Of a DNA stretch of 64,000 nt, positions 45,878 to 54,874 are shown piece after piece. The notes beneath the pieces are model-generated. The model was given only the letters and a program-made list of their open reading frames with translations. It was not told the origin of the DNA and did no database searches. Source of the stretch: Maribacter stanieri (lineage in GTDB: Bacteria; Bacteroidota; Bacteroidia; Flavobacteriales; Flavobacteriaceae); NCBI RefSeq assembly GCF_900112245.1, contig NZ_FOYX01000001.1:607856-671855 (forward strand), written 5' to 3'. Every line of letters starts with the position of its first letter. The first letter of the stretch is position 1. The position numbers were made by a program, and so were the translations under genes.

Positions 45878-46177
45878 TTATTTGTTTTCAAAAACCGTTT
45901 CATAATGGTTTACCGATGGAAAAGAATCATAATAATCATGTAACAGTTCTTTCCACTTCAAATAACCTTTAGATTTTCGAAAGCCTATTTCATGACTTTC
46001 AACATCTATCCAATCTACTAATAATATATATTGCCCATCAATCTCAATACATTTACGCAAGGTATGTGAACAATATCCATCAATTGCCTGAATGTATTCA
46101 CTAGCGAGTGCAAAATCTGCTTCAAACTTACCTTGTAAATTTGGCTTAACATGTAATATGGCGACTTCAAGTATCAT
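45878..46177 (-). CDS. Antibiotic biosynthesis monooxygenase (ABM) domain protein
   Basis: This 99-aa protein has the ferredoxin-like ABM fold: a first strand MILEVAILHVKP, a helix EADFALASEYIQAIDGYC, a strand pair HTLRKCIEIDGQYILLVDW and a second helix FRKSKGYLKWKELL. Members form dimers acting as cofactor-free oxygenases, haem-degrading or sensor proteins. Conserved His/Trp residues suggest function, but the substrate is unknown. It overlaps the upstream gene by 4 bases (ATGA), so it is translationally coupled. Confidence 0.8.
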   Translation of the reverse strand: MILEVAILHVKPNLQGKFEADFALASEYIQAIDGYCSHTLRKCIEIDGQYILLVDWIDVESHEIGFRKSKGYLKWKELLHDYYDSFPSVNHYETVFENK

Positions 46178-46509
46178 ATTTCTTCTATTATCGAGTTGCC
46201 TTTAGATTGGTCGCCAGAAGTCCATTGCCAGCTTTCATGAAGTCTTATTTTTCCGTTTTCCATAATTTCGGGAACAGAGACACACCTACCTGTCATTAAC
46301 GCTCCTTTTATATTCACCTGATGATAACGCATGTCAATAGTACCATCTAAAGCCACCAACCCTATTAAGTGCCCTTCGAGTATTTCTCCGCCACAATAAC
46401 TAGCGGTAAGTATATTTTCTTTTTGTGTATACTTAAAAAGGGTTTCATGGCTAGTTTCACCATTCTTAGTATTGGCTACCGGTCTAAATGTTTTATTATT
46501 ATAATTCAT
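46174..46509 (-). CDS. Small N-acetylglutamate-synthase-annotated family protein
   Basis: This 111-aa protein begins MNYNNKTFRPVANTKNGETS and contains FKYTQKENILTASYCGGEI, GHLIGLVALDGTIDMRYHQV and LHESWQWTSGDQSKGNS near the end. Proteins of this type are often labelled 'n-acetylglutamate synthase' in databases, but no GNAT acyl-CoA loop is visible, so that label is doubtful. It is likely a small beta-barrel. The ATG at 46509 is preferred to 46539. It sits after the AraC regulator and overlaps the ABM gene. Confidence 0.6.
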   Translation of the reverse strand: MNYNNKTFRPVANTKNGETSHETLFKYTQKENILTASYCGGEILEGHLIGLVALDGTIDMRYHQVNIKGALMTGRCVSVPEIMENGKIRLHESWQWTSGDQSKGNSIIEEI

Positions 46510-46543
46510 GCTGTATCGGATTAGCTTTTTATATACCAATACT

Positions 46544-47455
46544 TTAATTCACACTAAACTTCTCACGATATGCCGTTGGGCTGATACCTTCTTTTTTTTT
46601 GAACAACCTTGAGAAATAGTGCGGATATTCAAAACCCAATTCATATGCTACCTCAGCAATACTTTTACTGGGATGCAACAACATATTCTTGGCTTCATCT
46701 ATTAACAACAATTGCAAATGCTCAGTGGTTGTTTTTCCGGTTTCTTTCTTTAAGGTATCGCTCAAATAACGCTGGGAAATTCCCATTTTATAAGCAATCT
46801 GTTCTATACTCGGTATACCGTTCTCCTGTAGCTGACCCGATTCTACATATTGGGATAATTGCTCATTAAACTGTTCTAACAAACTCGTAGAAAGTTCTTT
46901 TCTGTTCAAAAATTGTCGCTCATAAAAGCGATTAGCATATTTAAGCAAGGTGCTTAATTGAGAAATAATGATGTCTTTACTGAACTCATCTTGGTTGTTT
47001 TGGTATTCTATTTCAATATTTGCTACAATAGATGCTATCTGCTTTTCTTCTTTTGGAGATAGGTGCAACGCTTCATTGACGGAATATGAAAAGAATCCGT
47101 ATTTTTTGATCTGATGCGCCAACTCGGTTCTTTTTAAAAAATCTTTGTGAAAGTTGATGGAAAAGCCTTTTTGCTCAAATACAGCACTATTATCCCATTG
47201 TAAGACCTGCCTAGGTGCTATAAAAAATAGCACACCATTGGTAAAGTCATAGGTTGTTCTACCGTAGTTTAAATCTCCTTTTATGATTTTTTTAAAACTG
47301 ATGGAATAACAATCATTTGTTATAGGTGGCGAACTTTCTTTATGGCATGGCAAAAAACCTTCTCCTATTGCAGAAAATACACTTAACATAGGGTGTTCCG
47401 GACTAGGAAGTTCTAGATATTCCAAATAAGCGGATAATGTTTTAAAGTGCTGCAT
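46544..47455 (-). CDS. AraC family transcriptional regulator
   Basis: This 303-aa regulator has an N-terminal cupin-like sensing part and the double helix-turn-helix at about 215-300 (IPSIEQIAYKMGISQRYLSDTLKKE; SIAEVAYELGFEYPHYFSRLFKKKEG). It probably governs the genes around it: the membrane protein and SDR upstream, and the two small enzymes downstream, which are all on the same strand with gaps of 1-34 bases. The ligand is unknown. Confidence 0.93.
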   Translation of the reverse strand: MQHFKTLSAYLEYLELPSPEHPMLSVFSAIGEGFLPCHKESSPPITNDCYSISFKKIIKGDLNYGRTTYDFTNGVLFFIAPRQVLQWDNSAVFEQKGFSINFHKDFLKRTELAHQIKKYGFFSYSVNEALHLSPKEEKQIASIVANIEIEYQNNQDEFSKDIIISQLSTLLKYANRFYERQFLNRKELSTSLLEQFNEQLSQYVESGQLQENGIPSIEQIAYKMGISQRYLSDTLKKETGKTTTEHLQLLLIDEAKNMLLHPSKSIAEVAYELGFEYPHYFSRLFKKKEGISPTAYREKFSVN

Positions 47456-47456
47456 A

Positions 47457-47969
47457 TTATTTCTTCATTTCTTTAGCTGCCAACTGTAATTCCTTATTAT
47501 AACTGTCAATTCTTGCTTGGGCCGTACCATCTACCAACAGAATAACAACTAACATAGCTATAGTGGTGATCATGCTTGCCCTCCAAATAGGTGTACTTAC
47601 AAATAATAAAACCAGAGCACAAACCACTATAATTATCGGTATGGCTTTAAAAACAACAGTATCATATTCCTTTAAGGTAGCTTCTGCACGTTCTAATTCT
47701 GATGCCACGAATGCCGGTGCATCTACTTGGTAGGCTTTTTCAAATTGGGGAATTCTTGATTTGTTGGTAAAAAATAATCCCAATCCTATAATTAAAAGTA
47801 AGCTACCTGCTACCAAGGTGGGTAAGATGTAAGCTCTAGCCATATCGGTCTTGCCTAATTGCCAAAAACCGAAGCTTGCCACTAAAAATGCCAAACCGAA
47901 GAGCATGAAAAACGGTGTTGAAAAAAGTTCGGCCTTTGCCCAGTCTGTTGCTGCTTTCAATATATCCAT
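47457..47969 (-). CDS. Four-helix membrane protein
   Basis: This 170-aa protein has hydrophobic segments at about 20-40, 48-68, 108-127 and 132-148, with a polar loop of about 40 residues between the second and third. It ends in a charged tail (LQLAAKEMKK). It is not assigned to a known family. It lies 1 base before the AraC gene and 26 bases after the SDR gene, so it is likely part of one transcript with them. Confidence 0.75.
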   Translation of the reverse strand: MDILKAATDWAKAELFSTPFFMLFGLAFLVASFGFWQLGKTDMARAYILPTLVAGSLLLIIGLGLFFTNKSRIPQFEKAYQVDAPAFVASELERAEATLKEYDTVVFKAIPIIIVVCALVLLFVSTPIWRASMITTIAMLVVILLVDGTAQARIDSYNKELQLAAKEMKK

Positions 47970-47995
47970 TACTATAATTTTTGTCGTTTACTAAT

Positions 47996-48946
47996 TTACA
48001 AATTCCAAGTTACACCGGTTTCTTTTTCAGAAAGCTCCCAAAGCCTTTTCATTACCGATTTATCTTTCGCGTGCGGTTCTAGTTTACACTCACCTACGGC
48101 CCCTGTCCAATAATTTTTTCCTGTTGGCCCGTAAAATCCTTCTTGATCCAAATCTGGTTCGGTGGCACACATCAATTCTGGGTACGCCCCTTTCTCTGCA
48201 GATTGTACCATGGGCGTTAATTTCATGATCTGCCAAATAAATCTTGTCAACAAGCTACCGCTGGTCTTGATCAATGATGTTGAAGATGCACCAGGGTGGC
48301 ATGCGTATGATTTCACACCTGTTTTGCCCGCCGCCTTAAGTCTATCTTGCAATTCATAAACGGTCATGATCTGTGCCAATTTACTTTGACTATACACGCC
48401 GTTCGGGCTGTAGTTCTTGTCCCAGTTCATATCATCGAATTGTATGGTCTTAATGCCTAAATTGTAGCCCATACTGCCCACGGTTACTATTCGCCCGTTT
48501 GACTCTTCTATACGTGGGTATAGCAATGCTTGCAATAAGAAATTACCGTAATGGTTTACCCCTAACTGACTTTCAAAACCATCTTCGGTAAAGGTTTGTT
48601 TGGGTACTTGGGCAATGGCTGCATTGCACATTAAGGCATCTATTTGCGGTACAGTTTTAAGTATTTCATCTGCAGCTTTTTTAACGGATGCTAATGATGC
48701 CAAGTCCATCTCTATATTGCTTACCGGTATGGCATTACCTAGCTCTTGCTTTAAGGCTGCTATAGTATCGGCAGATTTTTGTGGGTTACGGTTAAGCATC
48801 ACCACTTTTGCCCCTTTTTTCAAAAGTATTTTTGCAGCTTCAAAACCAGTGCCACTGGTTGTACCAGTAATAATGAATGTTTTGCCTTCAAGGCTGTTTA
48901 TTCTATTTGGTGTCCACCCATTGTTACCAAATTGTGTTGTACTCAT
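47996..48946 (-). CDS. SDR family oxidoreductase, protochlorophyllide-reductase-like
   Basis: This 316-aa protein has the dinucleotide motif TGTTSGTGFEAA at about 29-40, DALMCNAAIAQ, VTVGSMGYN and the catalytic tetrad residues in NGVYSQSKLAQ. The substrate loop ends SYACHPGAS. This subgroup resembles light-independent 'retinol dehydrogenase/protochlorophyllide reductase-like' enzymes, which in non-phototrophs have unknown substrates. First gene of the AraC group; the alternative start at 48946 is the only ATG. Confidence 0.9.
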   Translation of the reverse strand: MSTTQFGNNGWTPNRINSLEGKTFIITGTTSGTGFEAAKILLKKGAKVVMLNRNPQKSADTIAALKQELGNAIPVSNIEMDLASLASVKKAADEILKTVPQIDALMCNAAIAQVPKQTFTEDGFESQLGVNHYGNFLLQALLYPRIEESNGRIVTVGSMGYNLGIKTIQFDDMNWDKNYSPNGVYSQSKLAQIMTVYELQDRLKAAGKTGVKSYACHPGASSTSLIKTSGSLLTRFIWQIMKLTPMVQSAEKGAYPELMCATEPDLDQEGFYGPTGKNYWTGAVGECKLEPHAKDKSVMKRLWELSEKETGVTWNL

Positions 48947-49066
48947 ATCGCCTATTATTTAAGTGTCTAAAAGAATAGGACAAAGGTATATGCGAAGATG
49001 CCGAGAGCACTTACACGCATTTTCGAATCTTGTGTACTTTTTGGTGGGAATTAGTTTGATAGTAGA

Positions 49067-49090
49067 ATAGTGGGATAGTGGGATAGTGGG
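49067..49090. repeat. 8-bp tandem repeat
   Basis: Three copies of ATAGTGGG lie in the gap between the SDR gene and the lipoyl-like gene. Too short for a firm function. Confidence 0.6.
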
Positions 49091-49104
49091 TTTAGGAATT
49101 ACTG

Positions 49105-49506
49105 CTATATACCTTCAATTTTATATAGCTCATCTCCTGGGACTAAGTCTTTTTTATGTTCACAAATCCAGATTACTTTACCATTATAGAAACTTTCAAA
49201 TTCCATGGTAACGGCTTCGTTCCCAATTGCACATAATACATCACCCGATTTTACCCTATCACCAACTTTAACATACCACTTTTCTAAAACCAGAGGCATC
49301 TGATTTCCCAAATCTGGAGATATACACACACTTATTTCTCCTTTCTTGAGCTCTGGAGCGACAAAAGCATTAGATTTTAGGTCTTCTTTGTTCATTTCTT
49401 CAGTAGACCTAAAATGAGGATTAGCTTTAAGATCTTCACTATACTGGGCGCTTTTCTTATTATATTCAAAAAGCTTAGCTAAATATGCTTCTATTATTTT
49501 TATCAA
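49105..49506 (-). CDS. Lipoyl/biotinyl-like domain protein lacking the modified lysine
   Basis: This 133-aa protein has a helical, charged N-terminal part (1-45) and a lipoyl-like barrel (about 58-132): VLEKWYVKVGDRVKSGDVLCAIG, then GNEAVTMEFESFYNGKVIW, ending PGDELYKIEG. In lipoyl or biotinyl domains the hairpin reads (E/M)xDKxxxE with a modified lysine; here the aligned residue is Ala98, so it probably cannot be lipoylated. It might serve as a structural or protein-binding unit. It lies next to the LRR gene, 33 bases apart and on the same strand. Confidence 0.75.
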   Translation of the reverse strand: MIKIIEAYLAKLFEYNKKSAQYSEDLKANPHFRSTEEMNKEDLKSNAFVAPELKKGEISVCISPDLGNQMPLVLEKWYVKVGDRVKSGDVLCAIGNEAVTMEFESFYNGKVIWICEHKKDLVPGDELYKIEGI

Positions 49507-49539
49507 ATTATTGATGGTTTACTGTTCATCTTAAATGCA

Positions 49540-51261
49540 CTAATAGTTGCTTACCTTGATCTTTCTTTTTCTTAGTTCTTTCACCAAATCTTTATTGAAT
49601 AATAGATTATTGGTTCGTTTTAAGCGTGGTAGATATTCAATATCTGCTATGCTTTTCACATCAAAACAGTCATCTTCCCCGTCCCAAAAAGGATACAGCT
49701 GACTGTAAATTTCACTGCCTCCGTCCGGATATAATTCTTCAATATCTATTAACAGGCTAGACGGTATTTTGATGTTCTTAAAGTACTCTACCGCTTCTGG
49801 AAGTATGTTATAGCCCCTTTCCTCAATATCGATATCATGTGTTTTGGCAAAATCATAAATATTAAACTTTGGCAGCAGCACCTCATCCTCATACATTAAT
49901 TTCTGAATGACCAATAGCTTAAAATTAAGGTCAGATTCAAATAAGAAGTCTCCTTCTGGGTATTCAGAAAGCTTTTGTTTTGCCTTGGCATCAAACAAAG
50001 CCCTGTTTCTTAGTTCCAAATCTAAAACGCGTTTTGGAATCTTGCCCATAATTTTTGGCAATGTTTCAAACGGATTCTTCTTCAGCCCCAATACTTTTAA
50101 TTGGGTCAATTGACCAATACTTTCTGGTAGTGTTGTTAACTGTGTCTGCTCTAAATGAAGCTCTTCAAGCTGGGTAAGTTCTCCCAACCAACTCGGTATT
50201 TCTTGCAAAGGGTTTTTGCTAAGAATTAGTACCTTTAACTGACTCAGTTCTTTTAAGGCTATCGGTAATTCTGTTATAGCATTGTTTGCCAAATTCAACT
50301 CTGTTATCTGCTGCAGACCCGCTATACCTTCCAAATTAGTAAACTGGTTATTGTATACACTCAAGGTTTTTAAATGCGACAATCTACTTATCTCTGCAAA
50401 ATCGGTAAGTTGATTGCCATCTAAATTCAGGTATTTTAGATTTTGTAACGCAACTAAATTCTCAGGTAAAGTTTTGAGCTGATATTGGTGATCTAATGCG
50501 TTCGATGAATGTCTGCCCAATGTAAGGCTTACCAAGTTTGGCAACGTATGTAAATTATTTAAAAATGCATCTGGAATGCTATGCATATTATACACGCTTA
50601 CATTACTCAGCTGCTGTAATTTAGAAATTTGCTCGTTTAAAAAATCGCCAAATTCATTCCAGACCGATAAATCTTGAAGGTTTATGCACTCGTACAATTT
50701 CTCTTTTACAGCGCTATCTTCCCTGCCGTAACCCCAATATAACTTTTGAATATAAAAAGGCGGCTTATCACCTATATTGTCTATTTCAGTAAGGTCAGTA
50801 AGTGTATCTTCATTAAAAGTACACTCTTGCAATAGCTTTTCGTAAAAAGCGTCACTAGGCAAGGTGTAAAAAGCCTCTATATTATCTAGATTACTTAGGT
50901 AGGTATTGGCTATATAAACTTCGTTCGGTTTTTTTGATAGTTTTTTATCTAGAGTTTCAAGCAGCCCCTCACGCAACATTAGCGTCTTGTGTAATTCTTT
51001 TTGTTCTGCCGTTCTAAACAAACCCTTACCGCTTAAAAATTGCTTGTATTGTTTTGCGCTATTGCCCAGTAGGTGTTGCCTAAAGTAAAATGCATACTGC
51101 CTGTTTGTATTGTTATTGTTTATATAAATCTGCAATAAAGCATAACAATCGCCTTGGGTATTTGTTGTTTTAAAGAGAATATCACCGAAGGAACTCATAG
51201 CTAGTATTTCTCTTGATTTCTGGTCTTGAAATACAGCTTGTAGCAGTTTTTGTTGGCTCAT
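49540..51261 (-). CDS. Leucine-rich repeat protein
   Basis: This 573-aa protein has an N-terminal region (about 1-220) of unknown fold, rich in charged residues and beginning MSQQKLLQAVFQDQ. About eight leucine-rich repeats follow (about 240-425) of the LxxLxxLxLxxNxLxxLP type, for example NLKYLNLDGNQLTDFAEI and QLKVLILSKNPLQEIPSW. The C-terminal part of about 130 residues is acidic. No signal peptide, so it is probably cytosolic. LRRs imply protein binding; no enzymatic part is recognised. Confidence 0.88.
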   Translation of the reverse strand: MSQQKLLQAVFQDQKSREILAMSSFGDILFKTTNTQGDCYALLQIYINNNNTNRQYAFYFRQHLLGNSAKQYKQFLSGKGLFRTAEQKELHKTLMLREGLLETLDKKLSKKPNEVYIANTYLSNLDNIEAFYTLPSDAFYEKLLQECTFNEDTLTDLTEIDNIGDKPPFYIQKLYWGYGREDSAVKEKLYECINLQDLSVWNEFGDFLNEQISKLQQLSNVSVYNMHSIPDAFLNNLHTLPNLVSLTLGRHSSNALDHQYQLKTLPENLVALQNLKYLNLDGNQLTDFAEISRLSHLKTLSVYNNQFTNLEGIAGLQQITELNLANNAITELPIALKELSQLKVLILSKNPLQEIPSWLGELTQLEELHLEQTQLTTLPESIGQLTQLKVLGLKKNPFETLPKIMGKIPKRVLDLELRNRALFDAKAKQKLSEYPEGDFLFESDLNFKLLVIQKLMYEDEVLLPKFNIYDFAKTHDIDIEERGYNILPEAVEYFKNIKIPSSLLIDIEELYPDGGSEIYSQLYPFWDGEDDCFDVKSIADIEYLPRLKRTNNLLFNKDLVKELRKRKIKVSNY

Positions 51262-51352
51262 ACTTTAAAGAATTTGCTTAGGGATATATTATAATTTAAA
51301 GCGTTGCTATTGAAGTTTTATTGCTTTAAAAGACATTTAGAATACGTTTTAT

Positions 51353-51970
51353 TTAAGCTAGTTCTTCGGATACTACCTCAACAATCTCACCGTTGGTATT
51401 AGTCGCCCAAATTTGTAATGTGTCATAGCCATTTCGTTTTACACTTTCAAAATCCATTTTGGTACCATCAATAAGTTCTAGCAAACCATTGGTATCAACC
51501 TCTTCTCTAAACTCATCTTCATAATCAATACCATAATATGTGCTTATGGTTATTTCAAAAACTTCGTTTCCTTTACTATCCTTATATTGGTTTGCTAATG
51601 GTCTATTTGTAATTTGTTCAGGTGTAAAAGTATCGCAAAACATAGCATTATACCCGTGTTTACAACCGTCAAACAAGAGAATTTCTTCACCAGTAACTAT
51701 ATCAACTGCATATACTAAAGCAGGTGCAAAATCTGTCTCAACAATAAGATTGCTATAATCCTCATGAAGCGCTCCGTAGAATTTAATTTTGAATTTTCTG
51801 TTCGCTGAGGCAGTCCTTAGTTTTCTGCGCCATTCATGTGAATGCAAGTCTTTGGGTTTTTCAATATGTTCAGTAAAGCCTTTAAGAAATGTTGGTCCTG
51901 AAATTCCGTTTTCTGTATTTAAGATACCGGACTTATTATCCTCTTTTTTAAACAGGTCGAAAATTCCCAT
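51353..51970 (-). CDS. Hypothetical protein
   Basis: This 205-aa acidic protein is not recognised. It starts MGIFDLFKKEDNKSG, a basic, amphipathic N-terminus seen in small accessory and immunity-like proteins, then has a beta-rich body with NRKFKIKFYGALHEDYSN and VYAVDIVTGEEILLFDGCKHG. Its stop region is conventional, and its ATG overlaps the stop of the upstream membrane gene by one base, so the two are coupled. No catalytic motif is evident. Confidence 0.65.
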   Translation of the reverse strand: MGIFDLFKKEDNKSGILNTENGISGPTFLKGFTEHIEKPKDLHSHEWRRKLRTASANRKFKIKFYGALHEDYSNLIVETDFAPALVYAVDIVTGEEILLFDGCKHGYNAMFCDTFTPEQITNRPLANQYKDSKGNEVFEITISTYYGIDYEDEFREEVDTNGLLELIDGTKMDFESVKRNGYDTLQIWATNTNGEIVEVVSEELA

Positions 51971-52542
51971 TATTTTATTTTTATTTGTTTTATCACAGAT
52001 GTAAGAGGTATTGCAAAAACACCGTCATCATTTAATAAGAAAACAATATCCTTTGTCTTGCCAATTAGCTTACCCTTTTTTATTTCGTTATCTACCATAG
52101 TAATGGTAATATCTCTTTGATTGGTTATTTTTTTCTTCGTGTATTTACCGTAAAAACCAGCAGATAAAAACAAGTATATAACAAAACTTATCGCTATTAC
52201 TGTAATTCTGTATTGTTTAAACCACTTCTTTTTATCGCGCCCAAAATTCATTTTTGAATATGATTTAGGCCATCTCTTTAACCAAACATAATCAAGGTAA
52301 AACAGCATGGAAATAAACAACGTGGATGCCGCTGCAAAAAGGATGATGTAAAAATCTGAAAAGGGTGCAATTAAAAAATCGAAAACATCTCCGTAATCAA
52401 AAATATTTATACCAAACTCAGCATACTTTTTATAATTAAAAATCATACCTATACCAACAGCCAAAAGATAACAAACCGTAATCACGGTTTGTATTTCCTT
52501 TATAATTAATTCATAGGTATCTTTTATTAAGCCTTCTTTCAT
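51970..52542 (-). CDS. Membrane protein of unknown function
   Basis: This 190-aa protein has membrane helices at about 17-36, 62-82 and 113-130, with a positively charged loop between the second and third (RWPKSYSKMNFGRDKKKW). The C-terminal ~55 residues look like a small cytoplasmic beta-domain (IGKTKDIVFLLNDDGVFAIP). Its stop is TAA sharing a base with the next ATG. Unrecognised family. Confidence 0.65.
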   Translation of the reverse strand: MKEGLIKDTYELIIKEIQTVITVCYLLAVGIGMIFNYKKYAEFGINIFDYGDVFDFLIAPFSDFYIILFAAASTLFISMLFYLDYVWLKRWPKSYSKMNFGRDKKKWFKQYRITVIAISFVIYLFLSAGFYGKYTKKKITNQRDITITMVDNEIKKGKLIGKTKDIVFLLNDDGVFAIPLTSVIKQIKIK

Positions 52543-52691
52543 TTTTTAAAAATAAGGATTAAGGTTGATCGAAGTACTTTGTCTTGATACATATAATAAA
52601 AAAGCTCAAAGAATCTAATTTTAGAATCTATGAGCCTAGAATAATATTGTCTCAGATTAAAGAAGAATTTGTTTGTTTTTTACCTCAGTTC

Positions 52692-52705
52692 TTTGTTAGG
52701 CAATG
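52692..52705 (-). repeat. GCCTAAC site 1
   Basis: TTTGTTAGGCAATG on the plus strand (CATTGCCTAACAAA on the minus) follows the RES-like gene. It matches integron attC core-site style (RYYYAAC / GTTRRRY) and repeats exactly at 53579-53592. Confidence 0.6.
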
Positions 52706-52708
52706 TTT

Positions 52709-53557
52709 TTAATTTATTTCATTTAATTCAAAAGTATCAGAACCATCTTCAACTAAACAATTTCTTATGTTATTTAAAAGAGCTTCGTCTCCAGTTTTAG
52801 TTAATTTGCATTGCAAAACCTTAGTCAGCTTAAGTCTATCCATAACTCTTGGATGAAGAGCAAGGCATAGACCATTTCCATCACTTTGAACACTAGGGTA
52901 TAAAACTCCATCGGCTCCATTATTTACAACAAACTCTGTGAAAATTGAACTAATCATATAATTGTGATTTTCACCATTCACAACTTTTTTAGAAAACTCG
53001 GCTGCTAAGAACTTAAGTAATTCATCTCTTTTTTCTGTATCATCTTTAGAGAGTATTTGTTCATTATATTTATCTCGGACATCATTAATATATTGAATGT
53101 TGTAATCTTTATTAGGATCAAAAATTGTAATGACGGAAATCAAATCTTGAACTTGCCATTTTCCAAATGTCACCAACCTTTCTCCGTCAGTATTTTCTCT
53201 TAATAAATCTATTACTTCTGACGCACCAACAATTCTTGCGTTAGTGATTTCATCTGCACTAATTTGTACTTCGGGAATTACTGAAGCATAAAACATTGTG
53301 TTGTCGGGTGTACTAGCTCTTAAATATGTTTTATTATATTCTTGTGGTTTATAAGAAACTCTAGCTTTAGTGTTAAATAAGGGTTCTTCTTCTGTATTAT
53401 TTACGGCTCTATCTATTTCTTTTGGGTGATTATAATCTGTTGTCATTATTGGCACACCACCTTGAAACATTTCTGCTAAAATTCTTTTAATATCTTCAAC
53501 TGGTTCTTGTGACAAGTCAAGAGATTTTAACTCTTCGAGTAATTCGGGATTATACAT
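52709..53557 (-). CDS. RES-like domain protein (possible NAD-targeting)
   Basis: This 282-aa protein contains segments that resemble RES-domain proteins of Bacteroidota: YLRASTPDNTMFYASVIPE at about 77-95 and MISSIFTEFVVNNGADGVLYPSVQ at about 199-222. RES proteins cleave NAD+, some as toxins. The classical Arg-Glu-Ser triad is only partly traceable, so the call is tentative. No adjacent small antitoxin gene is seen. It lies between two GCCTAAC sites together with an HNH gene, an arrangement that suggests a transferable module. Confidence 0.45.
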   Translation of the reverse strand: MYNPELLEELKSLDLSQEPVEDIKRILAEMFQGGVPIMTTDYNHPKEIDRAVNNTEEEPLFNTKARVSYKPQEYNKTYLRASTPDNTMFYASVIPEVQISADEITNARIVGASEVIDLLRENTDGERLVTFGKWQVQDLISVITIFDPNKDYNIQYINDVRDKYNEQILSKDDTEKRDELLKFLAAEFSKKVVNGENHNYMISSIFTEFVVNNGADGVLYPSVQSDGNGLCLALHPRVMDRLKLTKVLQCKLTKTGDEALLNNIRNCLVEDGSDTFELNEIN

Positions 53558-53578
53558 TTATTCTATTTTTTATATACA

Positions 53579-53592
53579 TTTGTTAGGCAATG
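53579..53592 (-). repeat. GCCTAAC site 2
   Basis: Same 14 bases as site 1 (CATTGCCTAACAAA on the minus strand). The TAA within GCCTAAC is the HNH gene's stop codon, and the RES-like gene starts 22 bases later. Confidence 0.6.
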
Positions 53593-54836
53593 CTATTTAT
53601 TCGTTCTTTTATTAGCATTCTTAATATTTTTCTGTCCTTTTCAGAATAGTAGTCAGAACTAATGTTGAATGAATCAAATAAATTTATCATACATTCTAAA
53701 GCTGACGTTTCAAGAACCATTAGAAAGCCTAAATTTTCAGGAAATGGCTCATTAATTTCGAAATAAGTTAAGCTATCCGAGTTTTGAGTAAATTCTGCGA
53801 CATCTTCTTTCTCAACTCCATTTGCATTTAACACTATTAACGATTCTTTTAAAACTGATTTTCTAAAATCTTTACTGTTGAATTTTGGAAATGCTTTTCC
53901 AAAATATTCTAATACTTGAATTTTATCTTCACTTTCTCCAACCGTTACATTAGCATACGTTTCCAAAGTTTCTAATTCAAATTCTTTAGGTTTTACAGGT
54001 TCAGCATCTTGCTTAGGCTCATTACTCCAATTAATAACGTCATCAGTCCATTTTTCTAATAATTCTCTCCATTGAGTCCAATTTTTAAACTCTTTGGATT
54101 TAGGCATTACTTCTTTTTCCAGGTCTTCTGTTATTTTTTCGTCAGACCAACCAGCTCCTTTTAAAGCACTAACGTAGTTATTTAGAATTATTGACCCTTT
54201 TCTATTGTCCCAATATGAAAATCGATTCCTACAAATTCCTTTGATGTATGCCATTTTTTGTTTTAATTCTGGCATATTTTTTAAAGCACAAATTCCTCCA
54301 ACTTTATCAAAAGCCTCCTCAACACTTTCTTTGGTTATTTTACCTTCATCATCAAAAGTTAGATATTTTTTATTAGCAATATCAATTGATTCTAAAATGT
54401 CCTCAATTGGGAATTTTTTGATTAATTTTTCCAAAGATTTTAAACCGCTTTCATTTAGTGAATACGGGTTCATCATTGAAGCCCAGTAATCACTAACCAT
54501 TGTAACTTTCTCGTCTTCAAATTCAGTTAGAGATTTTTTCCAGTCAAGCATTAATTCAAGTTGCTCTCGTCTTTCTTGAATTAATTCCATTTGTTTTCTC
54601 TGTTTTTTTACAACAGTATCGTCATTAAGCAATCGAGCTTTTTTTCCTTGATTACAATCAAAACAACTTGTAATAAGATTTATTAACTCGTTTGTACCAC
54701 CATTCGCAACTGGGTCAATATGGTCAACATTTAAAACAACTTCAGGTGCTGTATTTCCACAATATTGGCATTGAAATTTATCTCTTTTAAACACTTCAAA
54801 ACGTGTCTTTTTAGTAAGTGATTTTCTTTTTGCCAT
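53583..54836 (-). CDS. HNH endonuclease family protein
   Basis: This 417-aa protein has an N-terminal HNH domain (about 10-65) with Cys23/Cys26, Asp38-His39 (VLNVDHIDPVANGG) and Cys58/Cys61, which gives the beta-beta-alpha-metal fold with a structural zinc. The remaining ~340 residues are helical and charged, without a recognised domain. HNH proteins with long C-terminal parts act in restriction, defence or mobile elements. It ends in GCCTAAC and starts just after a GTTAGGC (in its own reading direction). Confidence 0.85.
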   Translation of the reverse strand: MAKRKSLTKKTRFEVFKRDKFQCQYCGNTAPEVVLNVDHIDPVANGGTNELINLITSCFDCNQGKKARLLNDDTVVKKQRKQMELIQERREQLELMLDWKKSLTEFEDEKVTMVSDYWASMMNPYSLNESGLKSLEKLIKKFPIEDILESIDIANKKYLTFDDEGKITKESVEEAFDKVGGICALKNMPELKQKMAYIKGICRNRFSYWDNRKGSIILNNYVSALKGAGWSDEKITEDLEKEVMPKSKEFKNWTQWRELLEKWTDDVINWSNEPKQDAEPVKPKEFELETLETYANVTVGESEDKIQVLEYFGKAFPKFNSKDFRKSVLKESLIVLNANGVEKEDVAEFTQNSDSLTYFEINEPFPENLGFLMVLETSALECMINLFDSFNISSDYYSEKDRKILRMLIKERINSIA

Positions 54837-54862
54837 TTGGTTTTCAGGATGTTTGTTTTAAT

Positions 54863-54874
54863 ATTGCCTAACAA
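54863..54874 (+). repeat. GCCTAAC site 3, inverted
   Basis: ATTGCCTAACAA on the plus strand, continuing CGGTATAAAGC. It is the inverse of sites 1 and 2 and lies 27 bases upstream of the HNH start, so the RES-HNH pair is bounded by inverted sites. Confidence 0.55.

Noticed and set aside
48600-48962. 120-residue frame antisense to an SDR gene
   Set aside because: The SDR reading has full family motifs; this frame is its shadow.
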